Assembly (NCBI RefSeq): GCF_017591425.1 | Contig: NW_024466409.1 | Coordinates: 1,054,001 to 1,118,000, forward strand | Direction: 5' to 3' | DNA from: Ochotona curzoniae | Taxonomy: Eukaryota; Chordata; Mammalia; Lagomorpha; Ochotonidae | Length of the DNA stretch: 64,000 bases | Shown: one piece after another, positions 42,293 through 55,500 of the stretch | Layout of the letters: every line of letters begins with the position of its first letter | How positions within the stretch are numbered: the stretch's first letter is position 1 | Translations under genes and position numbers: made by a program | The notes under the pieces: model-generated | The model's database searches: none | Told to the model about the DNA's origin: nothing | The model's input: the letters and a program-made list of their open reading frames with translations, nothing else

Positions 42293-45200
42293 CTACCCAG
42301 CAGAGGGCATGTGGGTAGGGGTGGGGTCCCTGGAGTGGCCTGCAGGAGGACACCCCTTCCCTTCCCCCACCATGGGCTGTCAGTCACTTGGGGCACATGA
42401 GGAGCCTGTTCTTGGGCAGCCTGGAGATGCCGACACTTGCCACCTGCCAGTTTTGCCTCCTCTTGTCTAGGAGTCTGATGTCTTGGGCCACCATGTTTTG
42501 CCCACTGGTTCTGTTTCTCTTCCCTTTTCCTCTGGATCCCAAATGTGTACCCTACTGTCCTCCCTGCTCCTTGTCTGCCCGAAAGCCCCATGCACGCATC
42601 AGCCCACCCAGCCATCCCGGAGAGGTCCCCACCCATAGGCTGACCTGTCCTGGCGCAGCTGGCATGTGGTCTTGAGGATGTCCACTACGCCTTCATGCCG
42701 CAGCTGCTGGCAGCAGATGCTGGTGGCAATGAAGCAGCCAGTTCTCCCGATCCCTGCACTGGGGGCCAAGTGCACGGGAGCAGGTGAGGGGCAGGGTGGT
42801 CTGTGGAGTGGGGTGGCCCTGCCTCAGCCTTGGCAGGCAGCTGAAGGACTCACCTGCAGTGGACAATGATGGGGGTGCAGTGGGGCCCCTCCTCCTGTGC
42901 TGCCTCCTCCACCTCGCGCACCAGGTGCAGCAGTGGTGGGGCCCGGTCTGGGGTCTTCTGGTCCGGCCAGGATGTGAACCAGTAATGCTTCAGGCACCGC
43001 TCTTCAGTCCCGCTCTGCCCAGGAGACAGAGCCCCCAGCCCCCCCGCAGATACCTCTGAGCTTGTCCTTCTTACACACCAGCTCAGAATAGAGCACGGCT
43101 GGGAGGGGAGCAAGCACAGGAGAGATGGGACCCTGGCCCCTCCCAGCTCCACCGCAGCACCCAGAGGCCAGAACCAGACCCCCTGGGAGAGGCCTGGAGT
43201 CCCTTCTCCAGCTCAGTCCTGTCCACAAGTGGCCCAGGTGCCCCCCAGCCACACGACCCACAGCCCCCAAGCCCTTGGCCTCCCCTTGCTGTGTTCTGCT
43301 GTCCATTCCCCTCTAAGCTCTGGGTGTCCCCGGCTTGGCTTCCACCTTGATCCCCTCTCCACAGCCTGACATTCTTTCTCTTTCCCTGACCGTTGTGGAC
43401 CCACAGTGGTCAGAGGGGCTGAGTCTAACACAGACCCCAGCGTGCTGCTGCTGAGTTCAAACCCCTCGGTTACAGCTTGAACGTGTCTCTTCCAGATCCC
43501 CCAGTGTGAGGGTCTACAGAGATGGGGCCAGGGCGAGTGCCCTGATGACCTTCAGAACTGAGAAATAAACCTGTTAATGATAAGCCACTCAGCCTGTAGT
43601 GTTTTGTTCTAGCAGCCTGGCCTGAACAAGACCCCTACCTCTGCATTCTCTGTTCTGGGAATTCCCTGTTCTGGACTCACTCCCCTTAGTCCTCAGCCTG
43701 GCAAACAAGATTTCATCACACAGATTTACCCTTCCAGAAACATCCCTGGCCTCTGCACACAACCCTCCAGAAAGGGTTGTGGGCCAAGTTTCTGCAGGGC
43801 TTCGTGTACACGCACAGGCACCCACACATGCACACACTCCATTGTCCATGCCTTATTTCTGTTGTTGCAGACAATGTTTTCTGCATTGTCCTAGGCGGAT
43901 ATTTGAGACCCTGAATTTGAGACCCCATTCAGCATGGCCACTCCCAGGAAGGGTGCCCTGTCTAGGCTGGGGCCCTTGGGAACCCTTACCTGTCTCTTAC
44001 CTAAGCCACCATCTTAGGGGCGCATCCTGAGTAGAATCCATGCTTTGCACTGCTCTGCGCTCCCAGAATGCAACCCAGAACCCAGCCCAGGGCAGGTGCT
44101 TGAAACTGGCTTATGGATAGGAGGAAATATCCTCCAAGCCTACCTTGCCCTAGTTCTCCCTTACAGACCCATAGTGCTGGGAAACCTGGAAAGCTCCTCC
44201 CCACTCGTCTCTTTTCTCTTTCTGCCTAGGCAGCCATGCCTCAGGCATTTGTGACAGTCATCACAGCTCCTCCCTATCCAACCCCTTCCCCGCTTTCAGG
44301 GTTGCCTAGGAGTCCTCGACACCTGTGTGTGTCTGTGGGTGAGCCCATGGGGAAGAGTCTCGGGCTGTGAGCTCCCTTTCTGTGGCTGGGCCTGTGGGGC
44401 CATCAGCACTGGGCTGCATGGGGCTAAGGGTCAGCTACCTTACCTTCAGAGTTTTTGCAGTGGACTTCTTGGTTTTTAAAAAACAGAACCCACAGATCCT
44501 CCTGATTTGAAAGGAACAGTCTCCTCTATTATGCGCTCCTGGAAGAGGCATAACTTCAGGGTGGGAGGATCCCTCCCTCCACTCTTCTGGGCTGTTCCAC
44601 ATTGCTCATCTGTTGTTGCTGCCTGCCTCTCTGCCTTGGCCATTTTCTGTAACTCAGGCTTCTGTGCCTCATCAAAGCCGTGGGGAGTGCCTGCCCTCTG
44701 GTGGACAGATTTGGCTCCACAGGCTAGTGGCCCAGCACCCCAGGCCTGGAGAGGACCTGTCAGACCCTCAAGTCACAAGCACAGCACTGGAGGCTGCTGA
44801 AGTTCCCTCATACAGCCACTTCTGGTCTTGACTGCATTTTAAGCAGGCTCAGAGAGCATTACGTATGACAGTGTGGAAAAAGAAATCCAGCAGCAGTAAG
44901 CTTTGGAAAAAAGCCACAACCTGAGTCCTGCTTGGCCTCCAAATCCATTCACTGCTGCTTCGTCTCTACTTCCTGGTCAGCTACACAGGCCTCTGTCTCA
45001 TCTAGAGTGCATTTCTGCCCAGTCATGCATACTTCTTAGCCCCCATCCTCCTAGCCTAGCCCAGCCCGGCCCAGTCCAGCCCAGCCCGGCATAGAGCTCA
45101 CCTTGAGGGAGATGAGCCGCAGCCGGTAATCCTCCGTGTGGATGACTTTGCGCACGGTGATCTCGACGCCATCGTGCACCACCTGCTCCTCCGGCCAATA

Positions 45201-48200
45201 CTCAGTGCATTTCTGCAGGGGCCCAGATGGGGCTGCCAGTCGCCCTCTGCAACCCCTGCCACCTCTCCCCAGTGGCTCCCCCGGGCCAGCAGGAGATTTC
45301 CAAGGGTAGGGACAGGCTTGTTGGAGCATGTTGGAGTCAAATCCCAAGCTGTACGACCTACAGGCTATGTCTTTCCAGGGCCTCGTTTCCACAGCTGGAA
45401 ACTCGAGGCAGTCCTCATGTTGAAGGACTTTTATGAGGATCCAGCATACTGGACTGTTACGGGGATGGACAGTGTCAGTCTGGCCAGCTGGGAAGCAGCT
45501 GAGGTTGTGGCACTGGAGATAGAGAGGCCAGCTCCGGGCCCTGCCTCTAACCACGTGGTCCCAAGACACCATCCTGATCTTGTTCAGCCTCCATCTCTTT
45601 CTATTGACTTGGATGGGAACCCCACCAGCCTTCCAGGATTACTGTGACATTGTGCTGTGCAGGGTGGGGCACAAAGCATGCAGACGCCTGGTCCTGGCGT
45701 GGGTCCCTACCTCGTTCATCTCCTCGATGTTGGTGATCATGACAATAATGGGCGCATGCTCCTGCCACACCATGCGCCAGAAGTCGGCCACTGTGCTGAC
45801 AATGGGTCCCTGCGTGGCAATGTACACCTTCTCCTCTCCACCGTAGCCCTGTAGCCAGCCAAGTCCAGGGGTCAGGGTCAGGGTCAGGGCTCCTAGGGCC
45901 CAGTTCCCATGCTCAGGCTCTTCCCGGGGCTGGCAGGAGCCAGAACTGAGTTTAGGCACAGGTCTGGGGGACGCATCCCTGGGGCTCAGGCCTCCCCTTC
46001 AGTGAGGTCATCGGGATGGGACTACATACCCTGATGTAGTTGGCATTGATGTAGGAACTCAGAGGGTCCTCAGGGTCCGATGAGGTCAGACACACCCTGC
46101 TGTGAGGGTCTGGGTAGAGGAGGAAGACAGGTGAGGCCAGGACCTGGGTGCTCTGCTGTTCAGCCAGTCTTCCTTTGGCTCATCCCAGGGTCCCCACCTT
46201 TCTTTGGGGCCCTAGCAGTTCTTCTTCCCCATGACCAATAGGAAGACAGTGACCCTCTATGACCCATTCAGACAGGGTGAAGAGGAGCGGGGCAGGGGTC
46301 CTGGGTATGTCTGAAGGATCAGTGACTGTCCTGGGCCTGTGTCCCTTAGGCTGCCCTGGACTCCCTGCTCCCTCCACGCTCTGGCGAAAAGAAGGCTAAG
46401 GCAAGAAAGGGATGACCTCGGGTTGAGACCCTAGGTGGCAGGTGGCATATAGCGTATGTGGGGATGCCCTACCACTCACGCATACAGTCAGCATGTCAAC
46501 CATGTCCTTCCAGATGTACACAGGTGTGTGTAGACCCCATCTTGTCACCGAGTGCTGTGTGAGCGTGTAAGCCACACCTTGCCACTGAATGTAGCTTGAG
46601 TGTGTACACCTCGTAGCCTATAAAGGCTATAAAGCCCCACCTTTCCTATTTGGTGACCGAGAGAAAGACCTCTGCCTCCAAAGGCTGTGAGGGCATAGGA
46701 GGGAGAACAGAAATGAAGGCACCGTGTCAGCTGCCAGGTGCACTCCGGAGGGCTACCAGGATTTGGTGGAGGGCAGTTCAGGGGAACGTTGGGATGGGAG
46801 GGAGGGAGAGGCTTCTGTGCCTAAGCTTAGACAGCAGATGTGTGTGCACGGAGGTTTCTGTCTCCAGTCTACTTGTACGTTGGATCCCATAGTAACAGAT
46901 TCCCGTAACATCCTGTTCTTCCTGAGCAGAGTGTGTTGTGTTCCAGCCCCACCTTCCCTGTATTGACTAGCCTGGCAGCTGGGGAGGCTGGGGCAGTGAC
47001 AGGGAGGACATGCAGGGCGGCTAGGGACACTGGTGGTGGCCTGCAGCTCCGGGGGCTGGTCTTGCTTCGGCACAGCATCTGAATCTTTTCTTTGGGCCTC
47101 AGTCTTTTGTCTGCTAGAGGGAAGGCTGGAGCATCAGCACCCCTAGTGGGTGCAAGGGAGGCTCTTGGAGACGGCATGGAGTGGAGTAGTCACTCCAGGT
47201 GGGTTTGGAGCCCAGCTCTGTGACCTGCCAGCAGTGTCCAGGTGCTCCTTTCACGATGATGACCCCACTGACCATGTACAGACTACACGAATGAGTTAGG
47301 CAGGCAACTTAGACCAGCACACGCTCAACACCATACAGCACTTTTCCTGCTACAAGCTTTACTACAAGGCACTGGGAAGAAGGGTGTCAAACAGGAGAGG
47401 GGACAAGCAATGCCTCCCTGCTGAAGTCCTTCCTACCCCAGCCCCCTTGCCCAAGGGCTTTGGCAGGTGGATCAGGGGTGCAGTATTTCTCCTGGACAGG
47501 GACATAGTAGGGTGGCTTGGATAGAAGAGCAAGGGCAAGGCGGAAGGGGACTTTGTGTCCAGGGTGACGAGTGGAAGTGGAGAGCAGGCAGCTCTGCATG
47601 GGCCTTCTCTCTCTCCCTTGCCTGTGCCTGTCCAGATCACAGGCCAGAAGGACCACAGTGGGCGCTGCCCCTTCCTGCCAGCTGCCAGAACCTCTGGAAT
47701 CAAGGAGTTACTGCCCTAAGAGCAGCAGTGTGTTCCACCTGCCTATGAGCCCTGGCCATGCTGGTGGCTTGCGGGTGACTGGTTGCCTGAAGAAAAACAT
47801 GATATGGTCCTTGCTCCCATGGGACACAGAGTGTTGGGCAGGTAGACAGCTTGTATGTGCATGTGAGCCCAGGGGCTGCAGGAGCCTAGGGACTCTGGAC
47901 CAGACCAGGCTGCTCGGGCCTCCTGGAAGAGGTGGCTCCTTGGCTTGGTTTGCAGGAGCAGAGCTGGAACAGCATGGGTCAGGGTTATGGGCGATTCCAC
48001 TGCACAGTTCAGGTGAGGTCTGGAGAGGAGGCTGAGGCTCCAGTACCTTCTAAGCCTTGCCTAGAGAGTGGGGCCCAGTTCTGAGGATTGCATGGGTGAT
48101 AGGAGGAGAGTGGCATCAAGGATTATTCTGTCCTACCGTTCTGGTGGCAACAGTAGGACAGGAGGCAAGAGGGAAGGCAAGAGACCGGGCAGGAGCTGTC

Positions 48201-51200
48201 AGCAATGACCAACACAGAAAGTGTCAAGGGTTGGGAGCTGCACTGCCTGGCAGGACTCCTGTGGGCATTCATGTCAAGGTACTCTAGGTAGATAATGTCT
48301 CTTGGCATTGGGCAGCCCAGGGAAGCCCTCTTCTTCACCATGTCATCTGGCAGTGGGGACGAAGAGAGGATGCTATAGTCCAGAGACCTTCATCTACCCA
48401 CCATCTACTTACTCATCCACTTGTTACCTACTGGCCTGTGCATCTGTCTCTCCCTCCATCCATCCAGCCCTCTGACTGTCCATGTATCCATCATCTGTCT
48501 GTCCATACATCCAAATATGTGCACAGAACACCCATCATATACCAGGTCCTGTTTTGGTGCTTGGGACACAGTGGTGAAAGACAAAGGAATCTCTGCCCTG
48601 CTCTTGTTCTGCAGGCCACCTGCTGGGTTACCATCACTCTGATGGTGTCTATGGAGCAGACTCTCGCACTGCCATGTGTGAGCCTCATGCATGTCTGTAC
48701 CAGGGGCAGGGCCTTGGGAGTGACACTCATGCATCATGGAGACCACAGCCCTCAGCAGCATGGCCTGGACCTGGAGGTGGCCTTTGCTCAGCCTGACCTG
48801 TCCTCTTTCTCAAGTCTGGTTAGTGGGTGCTGGACAAATAAGATGTCTGGTAAGGAGTGGGAGGCCTGGAGGCTTGGGCATGGCAGGAGGTGGCTGAGAC
48901 TCTTGGCAAGCCAGTAGGGACTATGGGGAGACATGGCCAGCAGAGTCCTAGTTTTGGGGTACCCAGGCCCTTTCCTCCAGGTAGGGCTGGGAAGGGGACA
49001 GCAGGAAGAAGAGGTGAACAGCTCTAAACAATGGATCCCGGCCTTAAATGGTGCTTTGTTTAACTGGAACTACCTAGAGATGATGTATCCATGGAAACCA
49101 CAAGTCGATATTTTAAAAGTTAAAAATAAGTCATGACATCTTACATGTTGTTGGAGATGCTGATGGCAATACGGCTTTTTGAAAGCCTTGCTACTTCACA
49201 AATGAGTGAAGCAGATTTTTGGGGTTTACTTCCAATATGTCACCCCTAAGCTAGCCCGGGGGCCTGGGCATGGGTGGCAGGCAGACAGGGGCCTGATGAA
49301 AGTGACTTGAAAGCCATATTTAGCAACAGACACTGGGTCACCCGGGCTTACCATTCCCAAAGGAAGGAAAACCCCTTTCAGACCACCTAGGGAACACCCA
49401 GTCTCTTGAATACTCTGAGTGGCAGGGAGCTCACTCCCCTGTGCCTGTTAGAGGACTCACAATCCAAGCAAACTGAGATCAGGCGCGTTCAGGGTGGTAT
49501 GGCCGTAGACGACACACAATCCAAGCAAACTGAACCTAAGACAGACTAGAGCCCAGTACAGAGGCGGCAAGGGCCTGGGCTGGAGACTCTGCCCTGTACT
49601 TCGTGGTTGTGTGACTGGACGAGCTGTGGACTGGCCCTCTCAGAGCCTGAACTCACTGCAGTCTGTCCACTCTGGAGACAGGAAGGACATGGACACTGCC
49701 AGTCCCCACATACTGCCTAGTCCAGTGCACCTGCCTTCTCCACACTTCCAGACCTCTGTCCTTTCTCCTCCAGGATCCCATCATCCCTGGAGACCCAGTT
49801 CAGGCCTCTTGGTCCCTCCTAAGCCCTGCTGCAATATGTACTCACTGGGAAGGATGGTTTTGTATCGGTTCTTGCGCACCAGCCCGGGGATGTCGTACTC
49901 CTTGGGATCCACAAAGTTCATGGGGATTTCCTGCAGGAGGAGGGCATGGTGGTGTGAGTGGCTGAGGGCTGGGCTTTGGGGACATGCAGACTGGGCTGAC
50001 AGTCTCCCCTTTCCTGCGTTCAGCGGCTGAGTGGTGCAGGCACACATTCAACAAACGTTTGCTATCACACACAGCCTCAGAACAGTGCCTGGTGCAAGCT
50101 ATGTGTAATCAGTGTCACTGTGGGTGCTCCTTGGGCACCAGACCGGCATGTAACAGGCTCAGTAAACAACTGGTAAATGCAAACAATGGCCACCAAGGGT
50201 GACCTGGCTAGTCACTGCCTTCTTCCACAGTCTCTGAGAGACAGCTAAACTGAGTGACTTTCCTGACCCATGTGGTGTAGCAATTTGGGTCACTGTCTGT
50301 TATGCCAGCATCCCATATGGGTGTTGGTTTGAGGTTGCCTGTTCCACTTCTGATCCAGTTCTCTGCTAACGGCCTGAGAAAAGCCACTGAGGATGGTCTG
50401 AGTGCTTGGGCCCCTGCTGGATGAAGCTGCTGGCTTTGGCATCAGCCTGGCCCAGCTCTGGCCATTGCAGCCACTCGGGGAATGATGGAAGAGATCTCTC
50501 TCTTTGTTCTCCCTCTCTGTTAACTCTGGCTTTCAAGTAAATAAGTCTTGATGAAAACATATTACTGCAGAGGAAGCCACCTCCTCTTAGAAGCCTTCCC
50601 TGAGTCTGTAGCAGAACAGGTGCCCTGGTCACGGTGTGTGTCAAGCTCTAAGCTCAGTGTGGTTCATTCATTGTACCCAAGATACTCACAATGAGATGTG
50701 AACAAGGTAAATGGGGTCAGGGGGTATATATGGGAACTCCTTCTATTATGACCTCACAATTTTTGTTTGGTGCATTTAATACCACTCTGCAATAAAATGT
50801 AAAAAATTAAAATTAAATAAGAAGCGAGCCCTGGTGTGCACTTTGCCTTTGGAATGTGCGCTGTCTGGCCTCTCTCGTGTGTGCCAGTCTCCTTCCCACT
50901 ATTAGTAAGGCAGCCTCAGTTCTGCTTTCAGGCGCCACTTATGGCCTTCCCCTTCCTAGGAGCACAGGACACATCTGCCTTTCTTTCTAAATGGTTCCCA
51001 GCTTTTGAGGTGCACCTCGTCCTCCATCGCCCTGGTGTTCCCTGGGCACCCACTCTGGTGCCCTGGCACACCCTACTACTACGCTCACCTAGACCAGCAC
51101 CTCACTGCACACAGCTTCATAGGGCCCAGTGGTCCTGCACCTCCTCAATATGGGCTCTGTAAAATAACAGTTGTAACACTCCCAAGGATGGTGGTGAGAA

Positions 51201-52523
51201 TGAAAGAAAAATCCCAGGACACTGCTTGGGTACAAGGGGGTCAGGCCATGTTCCCTCCTCTCTGGCAAAGTCAGTCACAGCAGGCAGGGGAGGGAGGTGA
51301 TGGTGCTGGGAACTGAGAGAGGGGCAGAGAAAGGCTTCTTAGAGGCTGGAAGGTGCTGGGAGGGGAGGCAGGCACCAGACAGGCTCAGGTGGCACTGGCT
51401 CTGCTGCATATGGATGGCCCCTGCGAGCTAGGTCTGGGGGCACAGGCTGGAGGAGGAGGCTAGCTGTGCCAACTCAGGTAAGGCAGGCCATGTGCTGCTG
51501 CAGGCAGTGCCAAGTTCTAGAGAGCTTGGAGCTATAGGTCTGGGCAGGGGGAAGAAGCCCAGAGGGGAGGGCTCTCTGCCTACTGAGAAACAATGTGGTC
51601 TGGGGCAAGGGCCACTGGGACAGCTGGGAGGGGGCGGGGTGAGGGAGGCTTTGCTTTCCTTGTACCTGTGGCTTATAACAGAAGGGGGCTCCTCAGCCAT
51701 TCCTACCCACAGCTGCAGTCACCTGACGGCTGAGTCTGAGGACCTGGGCCCCCTACCTCTTCTTCCCAGGACCCTCTGGCTGAGAAAGGACTATGAGAGC
51801 ACCCCGGGGAGCAAGGCCTGCAGTATGGGAAGCTCGCTGCCTTCCCTCTGGGCTCTGTGCCAGAAGCTCTGCGGCCTGCAACTCTTGCTGCACATTGCTA
51901 AGCCCCACTTAAAATGTGCCCTTGATTGACAATTGTGGCCATCTTCTAGGTGTTAGCAGCTCTTAACTGCACGGGCATTTGGGCAAACAGGGGTGTCCGC
52001 AAGATCTGAGAGGAGGCAGTCAGAAGCTGTGGGGTAGAGCCTAGTGGGAAGGTGACTGGGATCTAAGCCAGAGCCTTAGGGGAGATGATCAGAGAAATTT
52101 AAAGAATTTGAATCCTCTCCATGAACTATATTGAATATGTTACAAACAAATTAAAATAAAGAGGCCAATGTTGTGGTACAGTTTGTTAAGCCCCTGTCTG
52201 CAATGCAGCATACCATGTAGGTGCCTGTTTCAGTCCTGGCTGCTCTGTTTCCCATCCAGCTTCCTGCTAATGTGCCCGGGAAAGGAGTGGAGGATGGCCC
52301 AAGTGCTTGGACCTCTGCACCTGTGTGGGAGACCTAGATGAAGTTCCTGGCTGCTGGTGTTGGCCTAGCTCCACTCGGGCAGTTGTGGCTATTTGGAGAG
52401 TGAACCAGCAGGTTCAGGTTGCTTCTCACCCTCTCTCTGTGCAACTCTGCTTTTCCAATAAAAATACTTTTGCAAAGATTTATTTATTTACTTTAAAGAT
52501 AGAGTTACACAGAGAGGAAGAAA

Positions 52524-52566
<43 letters not shown>

Positions 52567-55500
52567 TCTATCTGCTGGTTCACTCCCCAAATGGTTGTAA
52601 TGGCCAGAGCTGGGTTAGTCTGAAGCCAGGAGACTCTTCCAGGTCTCAATACACACAGGGCCCCAAGCACTTGGGCTATCCTTTGCTGCTATCCCAGGCC
52701 AGAGAGCTCCATCAGAAATGGAGCAGTCAGGACTTGAACTGGTACCATATTGGATGCTAGTGTTGCAGACAGGGGCTTAGCCTGATACGCAATAGTGCGG
52801 GCCGCATGAGTCCCTCCTTCCCTCCCCCCCTTTCCTCCTATCTCTTTCTCTCTTTCTTTCTAAATAAATGGAAAAGCTAAAAGAAAAGAAAAAGCCTAAG
52901 CAATGCTTGGTGATCTCTCTTGGCCTGGAGTCCCTGAGTCAATGAGAAGGCTGCCTGTTGTGGACAACACAGACTCTGAACTCCACCAGGCGCTATCTCC
53001 CGTCTCGGTGTCGTGAACATCTCTTTAGTCCCAACCACAGCCCTGTTATTGCCATCCCCATTTTTCTGATTAGAAAACTGAGGCACAGAGGGGAAGCATT
53101 TGCCCAAGGTGGCTGGAGAGCAGACTTGACTGTGATGTTCACATTTGCTGGGTGCTAAGCTCTGGGCCCGGAGCTCTATCTCCCAGCCAGTAGCAAGACG
53201 GGGAGGCACAGGCAGGCCTGCCACAGTGAGGGGAGTGGGGCGTGGCACAGAGGACTCACAAGGAATTCCGCCTGCAGCAGGAAAGGGTCCAGGGCCTTTT
53301 CATGCAGCTCCTCTGCGCGGAGCACACGGGAGGCGCTAAGCAGGTATTCGTGGGCCGACTCCTCACGGGGGGACACGAGGTAGCCGAAGCCCTCCTCGTT
53401 GCAGCCTGGAGTGCACATGTCCAGGGTCAGGGAGACATTGGAACCCCTCCTGGAAGCACGAGGAGAGGGGCAGTGAGTGTCGCGCAGAGAGAGGGTGCAG
53501 CTGGCCAGGAAGCTGAGGGAGGGGTCAGAGGGAGAACAGGTTGGGCTTGAAGAGAAGGAGTGGGGAATGTGCCCAGAACTCCTCATCCCCACCCACCACC
53601 AGGAGCAGGAACCTCGACCCTATTGGGGGGACCTGACTCCCGAGATCTGTTTCCTGTCACGGAGCAGCTAAGCAACTTTGAAAAGGTGCAGCAGTCTCAT
53701 CTGCAGCAGCCCCAACCTCGGGCTCCCCTCGGCTGCTGTGGAGTCAGGTCCTCCCTGTGGTCCCCAGGGAGCTCAGAGAGAGGCAGGTCATCTGCCTCAG
53801 AGCCCAGCAGATGCTGGCTGCAGCTGGCCTTGGTGGGGGCTGCCTGGGAGTTAGAGATAGGGACCTTTAGCAAGGAGCGGCAAGGCAGGAGTCCCAGGGA
53901 CAGCACGCTGGTGGGAAAGATGCCTGCCCTGGATACACTTTACTAGGTGCCAGCATGGAACAGAACAGGCCTTCCCTCTGCAGAGTTGGAGACCTGGACC
54001 CCCTCTGCCCATGCTGAGGGGTCAGGAACAGCCCAGGCACGTCAGGAAGGTGACAGCAGAGCTGAAACCAAACCTAGGTTTTCTGAATCCTCACTCAGTG
54101 CTCACCCCACAACATTGCGTGGGTTGCTCCGAGTTGAGCTGGCTTTGAGGCTGCCTGTGCCTCCCAGGTGTGCTCTGTGGAGCCCCTGAGATGCTCCGTA
54201 CAAACAGGGCTCCTTGATGGCACACCTGGAATCCCTGTGCTGAGCAACCAAGTGTGGCAAAGGCCAAGGTCCATGGAAAAGAAACCCAGCCAGGCTTACT
54301 GGCATGCAGGTACATGAGCGTGCACACGTGTGTCTGCCTGCACCCATCTGCGTGTGCATGGGTGGGTACAACATCTGCACAGAGTCCTGGGTGAGCATGC
54401 TCACACTGGCCAAGCTGCGCGGCCAGCTCTGTCCTGCGCTCTGGGAGCCACAGCTAGGCTCCTACCCTTCTCACTGGGAGCAGAAAACCCAGGGCCCCTG
54501 GAGACCACCCCCTCCCTCTCCTTTACCCCTCCCACCTCTCCTGCAGACCCATGGACTTGACGCTCAGCGAGGTGGGGTCGGCCTCAGGCTTGATGTCCAT
54601 TACGCAGTCAAACACAGGTGTCTCAGGCACAGGGTCCAGGTCCAGGAAGTCATCCTCAACCTTCTCTTCCATCCACTCTGAGTAGGTGAAGGAGGGCTGG
54701 CGGCTCACTGACTGGCGCCGGTCCTCGGGGGGCAGCGGGGCGGGGGGCTCTGCAGGAGCCCTCAGCAAGTGCCACACCTAGGTGGAGGTGCACGGTGCCA
54801 TGGGCCTGGGCCACCAGCGGCCGCCCCCCGCTCCAGGTTGCACGTCCTACCCCTCCGAATGAGCGTCGGGAGCAGCCTTGCTTTCCTGGGGGCTGTCACC
54901 CAGCATGAAGCTCTCCCTCCACACGCCCGCCTCAGTTCCTAATGGGTTCAGGTATCCTTGGTGGGTCCAGGGATTCCTGCGGTAGTCTTCTCCCTGCCTC
55001 AGCTCTTCCCCCAGCCCCAGTTACCATGAACCTCTCACTCCCACGGGTGGAAGGAGACAGACTCATGAACTCAACCCACTCAGGTTCGATGGGAGATGAA
55101 GGGGAAGGGAAGGAGGCAGGGCCCCAGACTGGGGTCAGGAGGTGCCTTACCAGGGAGGTAATGAGGACCAGGCCCACAGACAGAGCGATCAGCATCAGAC
55201 TGGGGAGTCCCCAGGTCCCAGTGCCCAGCCAGGCCTGGGGAACAGCAAACAGATCAGGTGAATGAGTTGGGGTTAGAGTGCTTACCCATTTCCAGAGTGG
55301 CCAAACTGAGGTTCTGAAAAGCATGTCTCAAGTTTGGGGTGGGCGGCAGGCAGAAGTGTTTTGGGGACTTGGAAGTATCTCCAGAAGTGGAAGAGTGAGA
55401 CGGAGCTCCCCCTACCCACCTGAACATCCCTCCCCCACCGGCAGACCTTACTCACCGTGGCTCCCAGCTGTTTCAGCAGTGTGAGCAAGGAGCAGATGAG

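Larger units (their letters stand above)
43015..45101 (-). other. PTPN5 intron before the WPD-loop exon
   Basis: Holds the LTR-like fragment, the CTCF-like site at 44,691 and a CCCAGCCCGGCCCAGTCCAG tandem run at 45,055-45,090. No SINE. Confidence 0.7.
49931..53259 (-). other. PTPN5 intron (3.3 kb)
   Basis: Contains the three C-SINEs listed below, a possible MIR piece at 50,075-50,175 and a MIR at 52,990-53,130 (TTCTGATTAGAAAACTGAGG). Confidence 0.75.

Noticed and set aside
45138..45647. 169-codon + strand ORF
   Set aside because: Antisense shadow of the PTPN5 KCTEYWPE exon and its intron.
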